Positions 21,311 to 34,350 of a DNA stretch of 64,000 bases are shown piece after piece. The DNA lies in contig NZ_CP049916.1 in assembly GCF_011578285.1 (NCBI RefSeq), forward strand, positions 1-64,000. The letters are read 5' to 3'. This DNA is from Acinetobacter lanii. GTDB taxonomy: Bacteria; Pseudomonadota; Gammaproteobacteria; Pseudomonadales; Moraxellaceae. How positions within the stretch are numbered: position 1 is the stretch's first letter; the number at the start of each line of letters is the position of its first letter. Below the pieces are notes generated by a model. That model was given only the letters and a program-made list of their open reading frames with translations. It searched no databases and was not told the origin of the DNA. A program made the translations under genes and the position numbers.

Positions 21311-21350
21311 AATAGACAGTAGCTTGGATGCCGCTACTGTCTATTTTTTT
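21311..21350 (+). terminator. Terminator after the small lipoprotein gene
   Basis: A perfect 13-base stem (21311-21323 with 21333-21345) has a nine-base loop and ends in a T-run. Confidence 0.85.
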
Positions 21351-21503
21351 AGATGTACGATGATTTGGTTGTTCAGCGCTCAATCTGCAAACCTCATGCT
21401 GACATATACTCGTTTATATTCAGTATGTCAGTCAAAGGTAGATCAATCTGTCATATAGAAGCTATTTTATAGATGTAGTTAAATTATAAAAGTTAAATGC
21501 ATT

Positions 21504-21535
21504 AAAAAAGCCTAGACATCGGGCTAGGCTTTTAT
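21504..21535. terminator. Terminator after the Arg/Gln-rich lipoprotein gene
   Basis: AAAAGCCTAG pairs with CTAGGCTTTT around an eight-base loop. It lies just beyond the stop codon of the minus-strand gene, and the A/T flanks would allow function in both directions. Confidence 0.75.
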
Positions 21536-21557
21536 ACTCGACAGAGGAGTGATCGAA

Positions 21558-22079
21558 TTAATCTTTTTTATGATCTCGGTTATCTTTACGACGGTTATCA
21601 TTTTTTCGATCTTTGTTTTGCTCAAAACGTTTTTGATCACGATTTTCATGCGGTTGCGCACGGTCGCCGTTGTTGTGAATACGGTTGCGGTTTTGATCTT
21701 GGCGTTTTTGCAATTCTTGTTTACGACGTTCCAATTGCTGACGTTGATTCTGCGAATGATTGGCTTGATTACGACGAATTTCTTGTAAGCGTCGCTCTTG
21801 ATCACGACGCGCATCATTCTGACGTTCCGCACGCTGACGGTTTAAGTCACGTTGACGACGTTCATTTTCAAGACGCTGTTGTTGTAAACGTTGTGCACGT
21901 TCACGTTCCCAACGCTGACGTTCGTATTGATTGTTACGGTCATAGCGGCGATCATAACGATCATCATAGCCACCATAATAACCACCATTGTTGTAGTAGC
22001 CACCATCTTCAGGGAAAGCAACACATCCGACGGCTAAAAATGCGGTTGCCAAGGAGACAAAAATAACTTTAATGGACAT
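21558..22079 (-). CDS. Arg/Gln/Asn-rich lipoprotein of unknown function
   Basis: The 173-residue product starts at the ATG at 22079, nine bases after AAAGG; an upstream in-frame GTG at 22088 overlaps that site. A signal peptide ends in the lipobox LAVGC, with lipid attachment at C19. After a short Gly/Tyr-rich stretch, the remaining 130 residues are almost only Arg, Gln, Asn, Asp, Glu and Lys, predicted as one long charged helix or disordered tail ending KKD. Such a basic tail could bind nucleic acid, LPS or peptidoglycan, but this is a guess. A terminator follows. Confidence 0.7.
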   Translation of the reverse strand: MSIKVIFVSLATAFLAVGCVAFPEDGGYYNNGGYYGGYDDRYDRRYDRNNQYERQRWERERAQRLQQQRLENERRQRDLNRQRAERQNDARRDQERRLQEIRRNQANHSQNQRQQLERRKQELQKRQDQNRNRIHNNGDRAQPHENRDQKRFEQNKDRKNDNRRKDNRDHKKD

Positions 22080-22279
22080 AGCGCTCACCTTTCCGATTCG
22101 ATGATCATCAATTACAAAAAAAATGCTGAGAAATACCTAAATAGTCAATGACAAGACTGCTAGAGTCAGATTAGCGTATCTAAGTTTTGTATTTGTATAT
22201 CGATTACTAGACTTGTTTAACAATATGGTCAGTCTAAACCTTGATCATGTAGAGAATATGAAGACTGAGGTAGGGAAGC

Positions 22280-23350
22280 ATGGGTGTATTGAATCAAAAG
22301 CTACAACAATTATCAGAAAATGGGCAGGGTTCTGCTGGACGTGCATTGGATCGATTGCCGAACTTGGTACAGAATTCATTGGCCAAAGCTTTAGGCTATC
22401 CGTATGACTATCCAGCATTGGACAGCTTCACCAAATGTTTAATGGCAGCTCAACTGAAACAAGGCAAATCTGGCTTTATCGGTGCCGATGTAGAACGGTC
22501 TCGTCAAGCCTTTGAAACTCAGATTCGATCAATCACACATAAGTCTACCCATGTGCAGCGGGTTGAAGATATTCGACTACCGTTACAAAGTGGCAGTATC
22601 TTGGCAAGACATTACCATCCAGCACCTCATAAAAAGTTACCGATGATCGTGTTCTATCATGGTGGCGGCTTTGTGGTGGGCAGTATTGATACCCATGACG
22701 AAGTCTGTCGTTTGATTGCGGTGCATGCTAAAGCTCAAGTCATCAGCGTCGAATATCCCTTAGCACCAGAAGTGGCACCACAACAACTGATTCAATCTTG
22801 TGAAGATGCCTTGGCATGGGTCTATCAGAACCGTCGCCAATTTAAAATCTTAAAAAATCGAATTGCCGTAGCCGGGGACAGTGCAGGCGGCAATATCAGT
22901 GCGGTACTTGCCCAACGTACAGCCAATGCCAATTATGCACCTCAAGCACAATGGTTGATTTATCCTGCTGTAGATTTCAAAAGTCGTCATCCATCTTTCT
23001 TTGCCTATAAAGAGGGTTTAGTACTGACCTCAAGCGATATCGATCATGTTACTGACTATTATGTTACCCGCCATCAAATGGCGTTGGATGATCCCTTGAT
23101 TTCACCGATCAATGGACAGTTTAAAAAACTGGCTCCAGCTTATGTGATTACCGCAGGGCATGATGTATTGCATGATGAAGGTAAAATCTATGCCAACAAA
23201 TTGCGTCAGCATGGCTCAAAAGTCTATTACCAAGACTATGAAGACCAAACCCATGGGTTTATCAATCTGACTTTGGTATCGAGCAAAGCTAAAAAGAATG
23301 TGATTGAAATGAGCAAATCTTTCCGAAAATTTTGGGATAAAGTCAGTTAA
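22280..23350 (+). CDS. HSL-family (hormone-sensitive-lipase-like) esterase
   Basis: This alpha/beta-hydrolase belongs to the bacterial family IV esterases. The 356-residue protein has the oxyanion motif HGGGF at 127-131, nucleophile S201 in GDSAGGN, acid D295 in TAGHDVLHDEG and H325 in THGF. It probably hydrolyses short- or medium-chain acyl esters. There is no signal peptide, so it is likely cytoplasmic. The ATG at 22280 follows AGGTAGGGA. It stands alone with its own terminator. Confidence 0.85.
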   Translation: MGVLNQKLQQLSENGQGSAGRALDRLPNLVQNSLAKALGYPYDYPALDSFTKCLMAAQLKQGKSGFIGADVERSRQAFETQIRSITHKSTHVQRVEDIRLPLQSGSILARHYHPAPHKKLPMIVFYHGGGFVVGSIDTHDEVCRLIAVHAKAQVISVEYPLAPEVAPQQLIQSCEDALAWVYQNRRQFKILKNRIAVAGDSAGGNISAVLAQRTANANYAPQAQWLIYPAVDFKSRHPSFFAYKEGLVLTSSDIDHVTDYYVTRHQMALDDPLISPINGQFKKLAPAYVITAGHDVLHDEGKIYANKLRQHGSKVYYQDYEDQTHGFINLTLVSSKAKKNVIEMSKSFRKFWDKVS

Positions 23351-23364
23351 TCTTTTAATAAGCC

Positions 23365-23391
23365 AAAGCCAGTATCGATGCTGGCTTTTTT
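23365..23391 (+). terminator. Terminator after the esterase gene
   Basis: AAAGCCAG and CTGGCTTT pair around TATCGATG, followed by T residues. Confidence 0.85.
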
Positions 23392-23410
23392 ATTGGATTG
23401 AAGAAAACAC

Positions 23411-23572
23411 TTTTATACTGATAGAGCGTGTCTTTATATCAGTATAAAAAGCATCAGGATCAACCTAAGCTCGATCAAGAAGATCGACATAAACATCACG
23501 AATTAGCTTAATTTCTACATCTATTCAACAGAGTGATCTTTTAAGATCAATACATCTCAATACAATATTGTA
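23411..23572. other. Palindrome-rich leader before the cyclophilin gene
   Basis: Four inverted repeats lie within 162 bases: 13-base arms at 23411-23423 and 23437-23449 (TTTTATACTGATA and its complement); TCGATC/GATCGA at 23471-23487; TGATCTT/AAGATCA at 23534-23549; and the palindrome TACAATATTGTA at 23561-23572. They could be operators of a promoter region or a folded 5' leader. No open frame is present. Confidence 0.5.
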
Positions 23573-23618
23573 CTTTGAGTTCCTAAATACTCAATTTCAC
23601 TGACTTAGGATATAGACA

Positions 23619-24182
23619 ATGAAACACTATGCACTTGGACTGGTTCTCACAGTCGCGGCGGCAAATGTGATGGCAGCCAATACGCAAATGCAGATTCAAA
23701 CTACTATGGGCAACATCGATATTGAATTGTTTGATGACAAAGCACCGGTATCGGCTAAAAACTTTAAAAGCTATGTCAAAGACAACTTCTATAATGGCAC
23801 CATCTTTCATCGCGTGATTCCAGGTTTCATGGTTCAAGGCGGTGGCATGGATAGCCGAATGATTGAGAAGCAGACTAAAGCACCTATTATTAATGAAGCC
23901 AGCAATGGTTTGAAAAATGATATCGGTACTTTGGCTATGGCACGCACCAATGATCCAAACTCTGCAAGCAGTCAGTTCTTTATTAATGTGGCGAACAATG
24001 ACTTTTTAAATAAAGCACCGGGTAATCCGGGTTATGCTGTGTTTGGGAAGGTCACAAAAGGTATGGATATCGTGAATAAGATCGTGAAAGTTCCAACAGG
24101 AAACTATGGTATGCATCAAAATGTGCCGAATCAGCCGATCAAAATCACCAAAGTGATGATTAAACCAACAACAGCAAAATAA
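23619..24182 (+). CDS. ppiA: Exported peptidyl-prolyl cis-trans isomerase (cyclophilin)
   Basis: Cyclophilins speed up folding by isomerising X-Pro bonds. The 187-residue protein has a signal peptide, probably cleaved after NVMA, so it works in the periplasm like E. coli PpiA. The catalytic domain shows [13 protein letters not shown], the [13 protein letters not shown] block and [17 protein letters not shown] ribosome site precedes the ATG at 23619. The gene stands alone; a palindrome-rich leader lies upstream and a long hairpin follows its stop codon. The symbol ppiA is given by analogy. Confidence 0.88.
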   Translation: MKHYALGLVLTVAAANVMAANTQMQIQTTMGNIDIELFDDKAPVSAKNFKSYVKDNFYNGTIFHRVIPGFMVQGGGMDSRMIEKQTKAPIINEASNGLKNDIGTLAMARTNDPNSASSQFFINVANNDFLNKAPGNPGYAVFGKVTKGMDIVNKIVKVPTGNYGMHQNVPNQPIKITKVMIKPTTAK

Positions 24183-24192
24183 AACTAAGAAA

Positions 24193-24227
24193 TAAAGCAG
24201 AAATATTTTATTCATATTTCTGCTTTA
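24193..24227. terminator. Hairpin after the cyclophilin gene
   Basis: TAAAGCAGAAATAT pairs perfectly with ATATTTCTGCTTTA around a seven-base loop. The T-run is short and broken, so termination strength is uncertain. Confidence 0.6.
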
Positions 24228-24318
24228 ATATTATAGGTTTAAGTGAAAAATAACACTAAAATGACCCATTTTGGTGCGCAAAAATAGAACACTCATAAAA
24301 ACAATCAGTTAAAAGCAC

Positions 24319-24346
24319 TTGCGTCTGTACGAAATTGCCCTATAAT
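24319..24346 (+). promoter_or_regulatory. rrn operon promoter
   Basis: TTGCGT (24319-24324), a 16-base spacer and a perfect TATAAT (24341-24346) lie about 260 bases before the 16S gene. The rest of 24228-24607 is AT-rich upstream DNA and the rRNA leader. Confidence 0.75.
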
Positions 24347-24607
24347 GAGCTCATCCCGACGCGATACAGCAAACGAACTTAGCTGAACAGGTTAAGTTGT
24401 TAGATGTTTTGCGTTGAACTTGTCTCTGACGAAGAGCAAGAAGATCATTAAGAGATTATGAAGAACAACTTGTGTGGATTTTTACTGGTTGATTGATCGA
24501 AATTATTTTCATTGATTGATGGTAGAAATTACTCGAAGTTTATTTGAGAAATATTTGTCAGAAAATTGATGAGCCAAGATTGGTGTCCTTTAGGCACTAC
24601 TGATTTT

Positions 24608-26145
<1,538 letters not shown>

Positions 26146-26206
26146 ACGAAAGATTGACGATCGGTAAGAATCCACAACAAGTTGTTCTTCATGAAGATGT
26201 ATCTGA

Positions 26207-26283
<77 letters not shown>

Positions 26284-26357
26284 CTATCTGACTAACGCAG
26301 TATGAAAATACTGAAGCGAACAGAACGTAAAGATATATCGAATCTATATGATAAGCT

Positions 26358-26433
26358 GGGGACTTAGCTTAGTTGGTAGAGCGCCTGCTTTGCACGCAGG
26401 AGGTCAGGAGTTCGACTCTCCTAGTCTCCACCA
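26358..26433 (+). tRNA. alaT: tRNA-Ala (TGC)
   Basis: The 76-base cloverleaf has anticodon TGC at 26391-26393, TTCGACT in the T arm and an encoded CCA. It follows tRNA-Ile in the rrn spacer. Confidence 0.96.
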
Positions 26434-26525
26434 AATTTTAAGATCAGAAAAGCACTGCTTTTCCTTAAAATTTAAGCGAGAAGTTATACTTCGAGCACTG
26501 AGTAAGCGATCAGTTGGTTAGATTA

Positions 26526-26553
26526 TAGAAATTAGTAAGAAACTGCGTATAAT
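26526..26553 (+). promoter_or_regulatory. Possible internal promoter in the rrn spacer
   Basis: TAGAAA (26526-26531), a 16-base spacer and a perfect TATAAT (26548-26553) followed by GC-rich GCGCG resemble an rRNA-type promoter upstream of 23S. The -35 matches only four of six bases. The remainder of 26434-26872 is spacer with one arm of the 23S processing stem near 26855-26879. Confidence 0.35.
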
Positions 26554-26872
26554 GCGCGTCTTGTTAACTTCTGTGATTTATCACAGTTGCTACGCTCCGA
26601 TGAGGACGTAGACAATCATTAACAGAATATATTTGAGTTGAAATTAATTGTTTAACTTATTCCAAAAGCGGAAACAAGAAATCGTAAGATTGATTGTTGA
26701 AGTGATTGAAATGAGAACTAGCGAAATTAACTGAATCAAGCGTTTTGGTATATGAATCTAATTGAAGCTGTACAGTGCTTAAATGCACAGACGCCAACTG
26801 TATGAGCGTGTTGAAAGACATGTTCTGTTGCTAACCCCGCTTGTAAGGGTTAACGACTGTTTGGGGTTGTAT

Positions 26873-29766
<2,894 letters not shown>

Positions 29767-29964
29767 ACAACACCCAAACAGTTGTTGTATAAAGCATCAA
29801 TTGATTCGATATTCTACAAAACACCTTGATTTAGTGATCAAGCTAGTTAAACTAAGCAAACTTAATTCAACTCAAGTACTTCTGTTAATAACTCATTTGG
29901 TACAAAGTACGGCAAACACTGCAAAGCAGTTAAATAAGACCCGAACAAGTCCATAAACAGTTGT

Positions 29965-30079
29965 GCTGGCGACAATAGCAAGAGTGAACCACCTGATCCC
30001 TTCCCGAACTCAGAAGTGAAACCTCTTAGCGCTGATGGTAGTGTGGGGTTACCCATGTGAGAGTAAGTCATCGCCAGCT
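29965..30079 (+). rRNA. rrf: 5S ribosomal RNA
   Basis: The gene is recognised by GCTGGCGAC at the start, CCCGAACTCAGAAGTGAAAC in the middle and TCGCCAGC at the end, which pair to close the molecule. The length is about 115 bases. It is the last gene of the rrn operon and no tRNA follows. Confidence 0.95.
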
Positions 30080-30090
30080 CATTATTCCTA

Positions 30091-30124
30091 AAAACACCCT
30101 AATCAAGCATCAGGGTGTTTTTTT
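30091..30124 (+). terminator. rrn operon terminator
   Basis: AAAACACCCT pairs with AGGGTGTTTT around an 11-base loop, followed by T residues. Confidence 0.88.
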
Positions 30125-30200
30125 ATGCTCGAAAGAAAGCTATAAAAGCTAAAGTTCAGTACATATCCCAGTACAAACCACCAAATATATAGAATACAGT

Positions 30201-30238
30201 CATTAAAAAAGCCCCAACGTCCTGTTGGGGCTTTTTTA
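30201..30238. repeat. Terminator-like repeat, left border of the T6SS locus (copy A)
   Basis: CATTA and then AAAAAAGCCCCAAC (30205-30218), loop GTCCT and the complementary arm (30224-30237) form a strong two-way terminator. The same element, with one loop base changed, lies at 53234-53271 beyond the other end of the T6SS. The following 30239-30436 holds no gene; it contains GATCTCACGTCCTGATGC and ACATCCTGTCTCC, words echoed after copy B. Confidence 0.75.
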
Positions 30239-30436
30239 TATGGGTTGTTTAGATCTGATTCCTGTCCGATCTCACGTCCTGATGCACAAACTTATGATTG
30301 TTGTTTTAGGTTTGGGAAACATCCTGTCTCCTGATAAAGATAGAATAGGGTAATCGCTGAGCATTAAAAAGTCGAAAAAAACGTTGATTGATGTAGGTGA
30401 GAGCGTACAAAAATCGCTAACTCTTTGATTTATTCC

Positions 30437-31411
30437 TTATGGGTTTGCAATATTATTGGCCATTAAGCCTTGACCTTGTGCCTCTGCAATCAAGCGTTCA
30501 GCTGATTCTTTATTTTTTCTAAGCCCTGGCATACGGAATTCTGTGTGTCCATAGTCATGAATGCGTGTCCAACGCCCCCCCCAAGTGAGTCCTACTTGTT
30601 CTGCGGTTTCTCCATAGAGCTGATAGCCTTTCCATGCCCAAGGATCACGTTCTGAAATCACCACTTTACCATTGCGTTTAAAAGCAACATCAGCGGCTAA
30701 ACCAAATTGATGGTAACTTTGATAAGCCTTGGCTAAGGTGGTAGCGGTATTGCCAGATAAACGGTTTTGACGCTCAGGACTACGGTAACCCTCTAACAAT
30801 ACCATTTCATAGCCATGACGCTCTTTCATCAGTTTAAACACCATCAATAGACGTTGCTTATAACTTGGATGCATCTTGTCCCATTTACGGTCAATTTGCA
30901 CCGTTTCATAAGCATGGCTAGAGGTATCATTTTCCTCACCATCATAGGTTTTAGGAATCGGCATACTATTAATGGTAGGTGTTTGATTTACTGCGATTTG
31001 CTCTGCCAAAATGGCTTCTTCCACCAATGCTTCTTCCACAGGAGGAGGAGGAGATAAGATATCTCCATTCAATAAATTATAAATTTGAGGATCATTGGCT
31101 TTTAAGTAAGCTGCTTCAACTCGAGTAGGTGCTACAGCTTTGGTAAAGGCGAATAACATGATGCTCGACAACAGACAAATGCCGGCAATTAAAATCCACC
31201 ATTGTTGCAAATGCCAATGGGTTTGAGTCTGTTCATTGGATGCCGCATGATTCATTTGTTGTGCAAAGTGACGTGCAGACATCAGTTGTTTTTTACTACG
31301 AGGCGCTAAGCTTTTTAGAAAGAAACGCGTTTTTTCTCTGAGTTCATAGGACATCATCAGTGCTAAAGCAGTAATGAGTAAGATAAAACTCAGAACAATA
31401 AAAAAAATCAC
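30437..31411 (-). CDS. tagX: T6SS-associated peptidoglycan peptidase TagX
   Basis: TagX of Acinetobacter is known as an L,D-endopeptidase that opens peptidoglycan so the T6SS can assemble. The 324-residue protein has a membrane segment at the N-terminus and a second near 71-90. A Pro-rich linker follows, and then an M15 (VanY-like) peptidase domain. The zinc ligands are visible as H234 and D241 in HQFGLAADV and H289 in DYGHTEF. Its active domain should face the periplasm. It is the last gene of the left T6SS arm, four bases after the preceding gene. The name rests on domain type and position. Confidence 0.8.
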   Translation of the reverse strand: MIFFIVLSFILLITALALMMSYELREKTRFFLKSLAPRSKKQLMSARHFAQQMNHAASNEQTQTHWHLQQWWILIAGICLLSSIMLFAFTKAVAPTRVEAAYLKANDPQIYNLLNGDILSPPPPVEEALVEEAILAEQIAVNQTPTINSMPIPKTYDGEENDTSSHAYETVQIDRKWDKMHPSYKQRLLMVFKLMKERHGYEMVLLEGYRSPERQNRLSGNTATTLAKAYQSYHQFGLAADVAFKRNGKVVISERDPWAWKGYQLYGETAEQVGLTWGGRWTRIHDYGHTEFRMPGLRKNKESAERLIAEAQGQGLMANNIANP

Positions 31412-31415
31412 AAGC

Positions 31416-32150
31416 TTATTCTTTTACAGAGCGAGTAACTGAAATTTGTACCGTTCCTTTAGGGGTTTCCACCTCCACTTCTTTTTCTTTCGGTTGTGCT
31501 TTCTCTGTAGCAGGTTGAGGTTGAGCCTTTGCCGTTTCTACTTTATTTGCATCTTGATTCACCTTTGTTGTTGCTGCATCGACACTTTTTGATGCTTGAG
31601 CCTTAAGCACAGAGTTTGTTATTGGCTTTTGAGCTATAACCGTTGCTTTATTAATAGAGTTGTTCGGTTTGGTGATTGCTGCAACAGTTGGTTTTTCTAC
31701 TTTTGCCTGACTTGAAAGCGCACCAAAAGGATTGTCATTTGATGCTACTTGAGTTTCAGGTTTAACTTGTTCGACTTTTTTATGGGTAAAAATACCATTA
31801 ATTTCATTGGCTTTAGGTTGCGGAATATTAAAGCCATCATGGGCATTGTTATCGTCATTCTCGTCTAGATTTAAATCTGATTCATTCGCTTGCTGTTGCA
31901 CACGATCTGCTGAAACTGAATCATTTCTTTGATTATTTTGTACATTTTCAACATGCTTTTGATTCGGTTGCTGCTCTGCAGTTTGCGAAATTTCCACCTT
32001 AGCGTCTTGACCGAGTACAGAGAACAGAAGCACTGAGGTAAGTGCAATCCCCAATGTCGCACCTGCGATTCCATAGTAAATCGGTGAAACTTTTTTTGTT
32101 TTTTTCGTGGGGGTTAATACCCGAATCACTTTTTGTTTTTCTTGATTCAT
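31416..32150 (-). CDS. T6SS-locus membrane protein of unknown function
   Basis: I do not recognise this 244-residue protein. A Lys-rich N-terminus is followed by one membrane segment (about 24-46). The remaining 200 residues are low in complexity, rich in Gln, Lys, Asn, Thr and Val, and end in VQISVTRSVKE. The topology suggests a short cytoplasmic tail and a long extended periplasmic part, which could span toward the cell wall near TagX. It lies 11 bases after tssL and four before tagX in the same operon, so it probably serves the membrane complex or TagX. It lacks OmpA or LysM motifs. Confidence 0.65.
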   Translation of the reverse strand: MNQEKQKVIRVLTPTKKTKKVSPIYYGIAGATLGIALTSVLLFSVLGQDAKVEISQTAEQQPNQKHVENVQNNQRNDSVSADRVQQQANESDLNLDENDDNNAHDGFNIPQPKANEINGIFTHKKVEQVKPETQVASNDNPFGALSSQAKVEKPTVAAITKPNNSINKATVIAQKPITNSVLKAQASKSVDAATTKVNQDANKVETAKAQPQPATEKAQPKEKEVEVETPKGTVQISVTRSVKE

Positions 32151-32161
32151 TTTTTTTATCT

Positions 32162-32965
32162 TTAAGGTAAATGAATGGTGATGTGGGCTTGTTCAGCAGG
32201 TGCACTGATCACATTTTGATATTTGGCCATTGCTGCTTGATCATGTTTATTCAACATATAACGTAAGCCGCTAAAGGCCAACACAGAAAATAATAATAAA
32301 AATAAAAGAATCCAAGTAAAGGGAAGTTCACGATGAATAATATTTTTAATTTGATCCGGCAATGCTGAAAAAGGCGAAAATGCGGCTTTTTTACCTTTTA
32401 AATAATCAATTTCATCGCCTACACGCGCCACCAAATGATTCAAGCTTTCAATCGATTCAATACGATATTTACCCTGAAAGCCAAGCAGTAAACAGTAATG
32501 AAACACTTCTAATGCTGCCAAGCGATCTTTACCGCGGGCGCGAATATGTTCCAAGGTATCAAAGAAACGATAACCGGCAAGTTGGGAACCAAATAAGGTC
32601 AACTGCAAAGGGCTAATCAGCCAAGAATTTTGTAAATTAAAATAGCTCGGATCTTGTTGAGTGACAATGGTTTCATCGAGCAATGCACAATAGGCATACT
32701 TGGCATCATGGATATCTTCAGCAGAATATTGTAATTTCTTTGCTTGCTGTTCAAACCGATTCAGTTGATCCATGATTTTATTGCGGAATTGTTCAACATT
32801 TTCCGGCACATATTGGTTTCTAATTAAAAAGACAATATAGAAACCATCATGCATTAAATCGACTAGATTGGTGGCTTGACTGATTTTAGACTGATGTTGC
32901 GGGGTTGAACCCACGCCAATTTGACCATCATCAAACAGGGAAGGAGCACCGTTTGGAATATTCAT
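32162..32965 (-). CDS. tssL: T6SS membrane-complex protein TssL (DotU/IcmH)
   Basis: TssL joins TssM in the inner-membrane complex that docks the baseplate. The 267-residue protein has the DotU-type cytoplasmic helical domain, with YAYCALLDETI near 90-100 and CLLLGFQGKYR near 158-168. A single membrane segment lies near 217-237, with a short periplasmic tail. There is no C-terminal OmpA-like domain, so peptidoglycan binding must come from another protein such as TagN. The ATG is 14 bases after the tssK stop, within the left T6SS operon. Confidence 0.93.
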   Translation of the reverse strand: MNIPNGAPSLFDDGQIGVGSTPQHQSKISQATNLVDLMHDGFYIVFLIRNQYVPENVEQFRNKIMDQLNRFEQQAKKLQYSAEDIHDAKYAYCALLDETIVTQQDPSYFNLQNSWLISPLQLTLFGSQLAGYRFFDTLEHIRARGKDRLAALEVFHYCLLLGFQGKYRIESIESLNHLVARVGDEIDYLKGKKAAFSPFSALPDQIKNIIHRELPFTWILLFLLLFSVLAFSGLRYMLNKHDQAAMAKYQNVISAPAEQAHITIHLP

Positions 32966-32979
32966 GACTGTTCTCCTGA

Positions 32980-34344
32980 TTAACCGTTCATGACCGCAAT
33001 GAGTTCAATGGTGATGTCTTGGAAACCTGCCGGTACATAAATACAAATGGTTTCAGAATCGAGCATCCGTTGATAAAGCTCATGATGCGGTTCGACTTCA
33101 AAATAACTCACCCCTGAACGTACAGGGATGGCAGTCGGTACTTGCATCAGATGATGGATTGGAATCGCAGGAAGTGCTGAAACCACACGTTGTTCAACAT
33201 CCACCGTCGTACCGACTTTAAAGCGTAATGGCACGATTTGAACCAATTCATGCGTTTGCATCATGCTGCTTGAAACTGCGATATACAGTCGAGATTCACG
33301 GGTAATTTTGTCCGATTCAAGGCTACCCACCCAATAGGATGGTCGAATTTCTTTCAAACCAATATTGATATAACGACTTGAAATAATTGTATCCAGCAGT
33401 TCACGTAAAATCAGATCAAGTTGTGAAAAGCTTTCTTGCAAATTGTTGTGTTTATATTGGGGTAAATGATCCACTTCATAAGCCGTGGAAAAGGTCAGCA
33501 ATGAACCTGTTAAGCGGAGCAATTCAAAGAACAAACGTTCGGGATGAATCTGCGGATTGAGCAGTAAATGACTCAAAGTGGCATGCGCGGTATTGAGGGC
33601 ATTCACTAACCAGAAAGACACGATATCGCCAGAACGGAACTCGATCAGTTTTTGTTCATTCTCGCGATTATTGGTTTGAATGGTTTTAATTTTAGCTTTG
33701 ATGACATTCAAAGTGCGTTTCAGATTCCCGATCAAGGAGTCACAAGCTTCAATGTGTAAAATCGGGGGAATAAATTTAAAATCGAGCTCAAAAGAGCCTG
33801 AACTTTGTCGTTTGATTTTGCCAATCGGTAAATATAAAAAACCATCCAAATCATGATTGGGATCAATTTCAGATTCAAGTAGCTTTAGTTCAGCACGACG
33901 ACGTACAAGGGTAATTTCCGCAGGGGTCGCATCGGTATACAAATCATGCGTTTCGCTTAAATAAGAATGATAGCGACTCGGTTGGGTGGCTTGTTCATAA
34001 GCCACGTTTTTCTTATTCGGTTGTAAAATAGAAAGTGCCAAATAAATGGTCATTTCACCCCGAAAATTGAGATCATCAAGTTGTACCGGTTCAGGCAATA
34101 AATCGCGAGAAGGCGCTGTATAAATTTCACCATCTTGCCAAATCATTTCCACCTGTTCTAAAGCCAATACATGGGTACTTAATTGGGTTTCATCAAAACG
34201 AATTGATTGCACCCCATAGGCAAAAGGAATGGTGGAACGAATGCTGTGGTTCAGACGTTGCTCATGATAAGTATCTTGGATTTGAAAGTGTTGCGGTCGT
34301 AAAAATAACCCTTCACCCCAAAGTATTTTTTCCGCTTTAAACAT
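32980..34344 (-). CDS. tssK: T6SS baseplate protein TssK
   Basis: TssK trimers link the baseplate (TssF/G/E) to the TssL/TssM membrane complex. The 454-residue protein begins FKAEKILWGEGLFLRPQHFQ, the conserved TssK opening, and has the family's usual length. It is cytoplasmic, with no membrane segments. It lies six bases after tssA and 14 before tssL, in the same operon as clpV. Confidence 0.95.
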   Translation of the reverse strand: MFKAEKILWGEGLFLRPQHFQIQDTYHEQRLNHSIRSTIPFAYGVQSIRFDETQLSTHVLALEQVEMIWQDGEIYTAPSRDLLPEPVQLDDLNFRGEMTIYLALSILQPNKKNVAYEQATQPSRYHSYLSETHDLYTDATPAEITLVRRRAELKLLESEIDPNHDLDGFLYLPIGKIKRQSSGSFELDFKFIPPILHIEACDSLIGNLKRTLNVIKAKIKTIQTNNRENEQKLIEFRSGDIVSFWLVNALNTAHATLSHLLLNPQIHPERLFFELLRLTGSLLTFSTAYEVDHLPQYKHNNLQESFSQLDLILRELLDTIISSRYINIGLKEIRPSYWVGSLESDKITRESRLYIAVSSSMMQTHELVQIVPLRFKVGTTVDVEQRVVSALPAIPIHHLMQVPTAIPVRSGVSYFEVEPHHELYQRMLDSETICIYVPAGFQDITIELIAVMNG

Positions 34345-34350
34345 TACCTA

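Noticed and set aside
21524..21832. Plus- and minus-strand frames overlapping the Arg-rich lipoprotein gene
   Set aside because: They are out-of-frame readings of a repetitive codon pattern and lack signals of their own.
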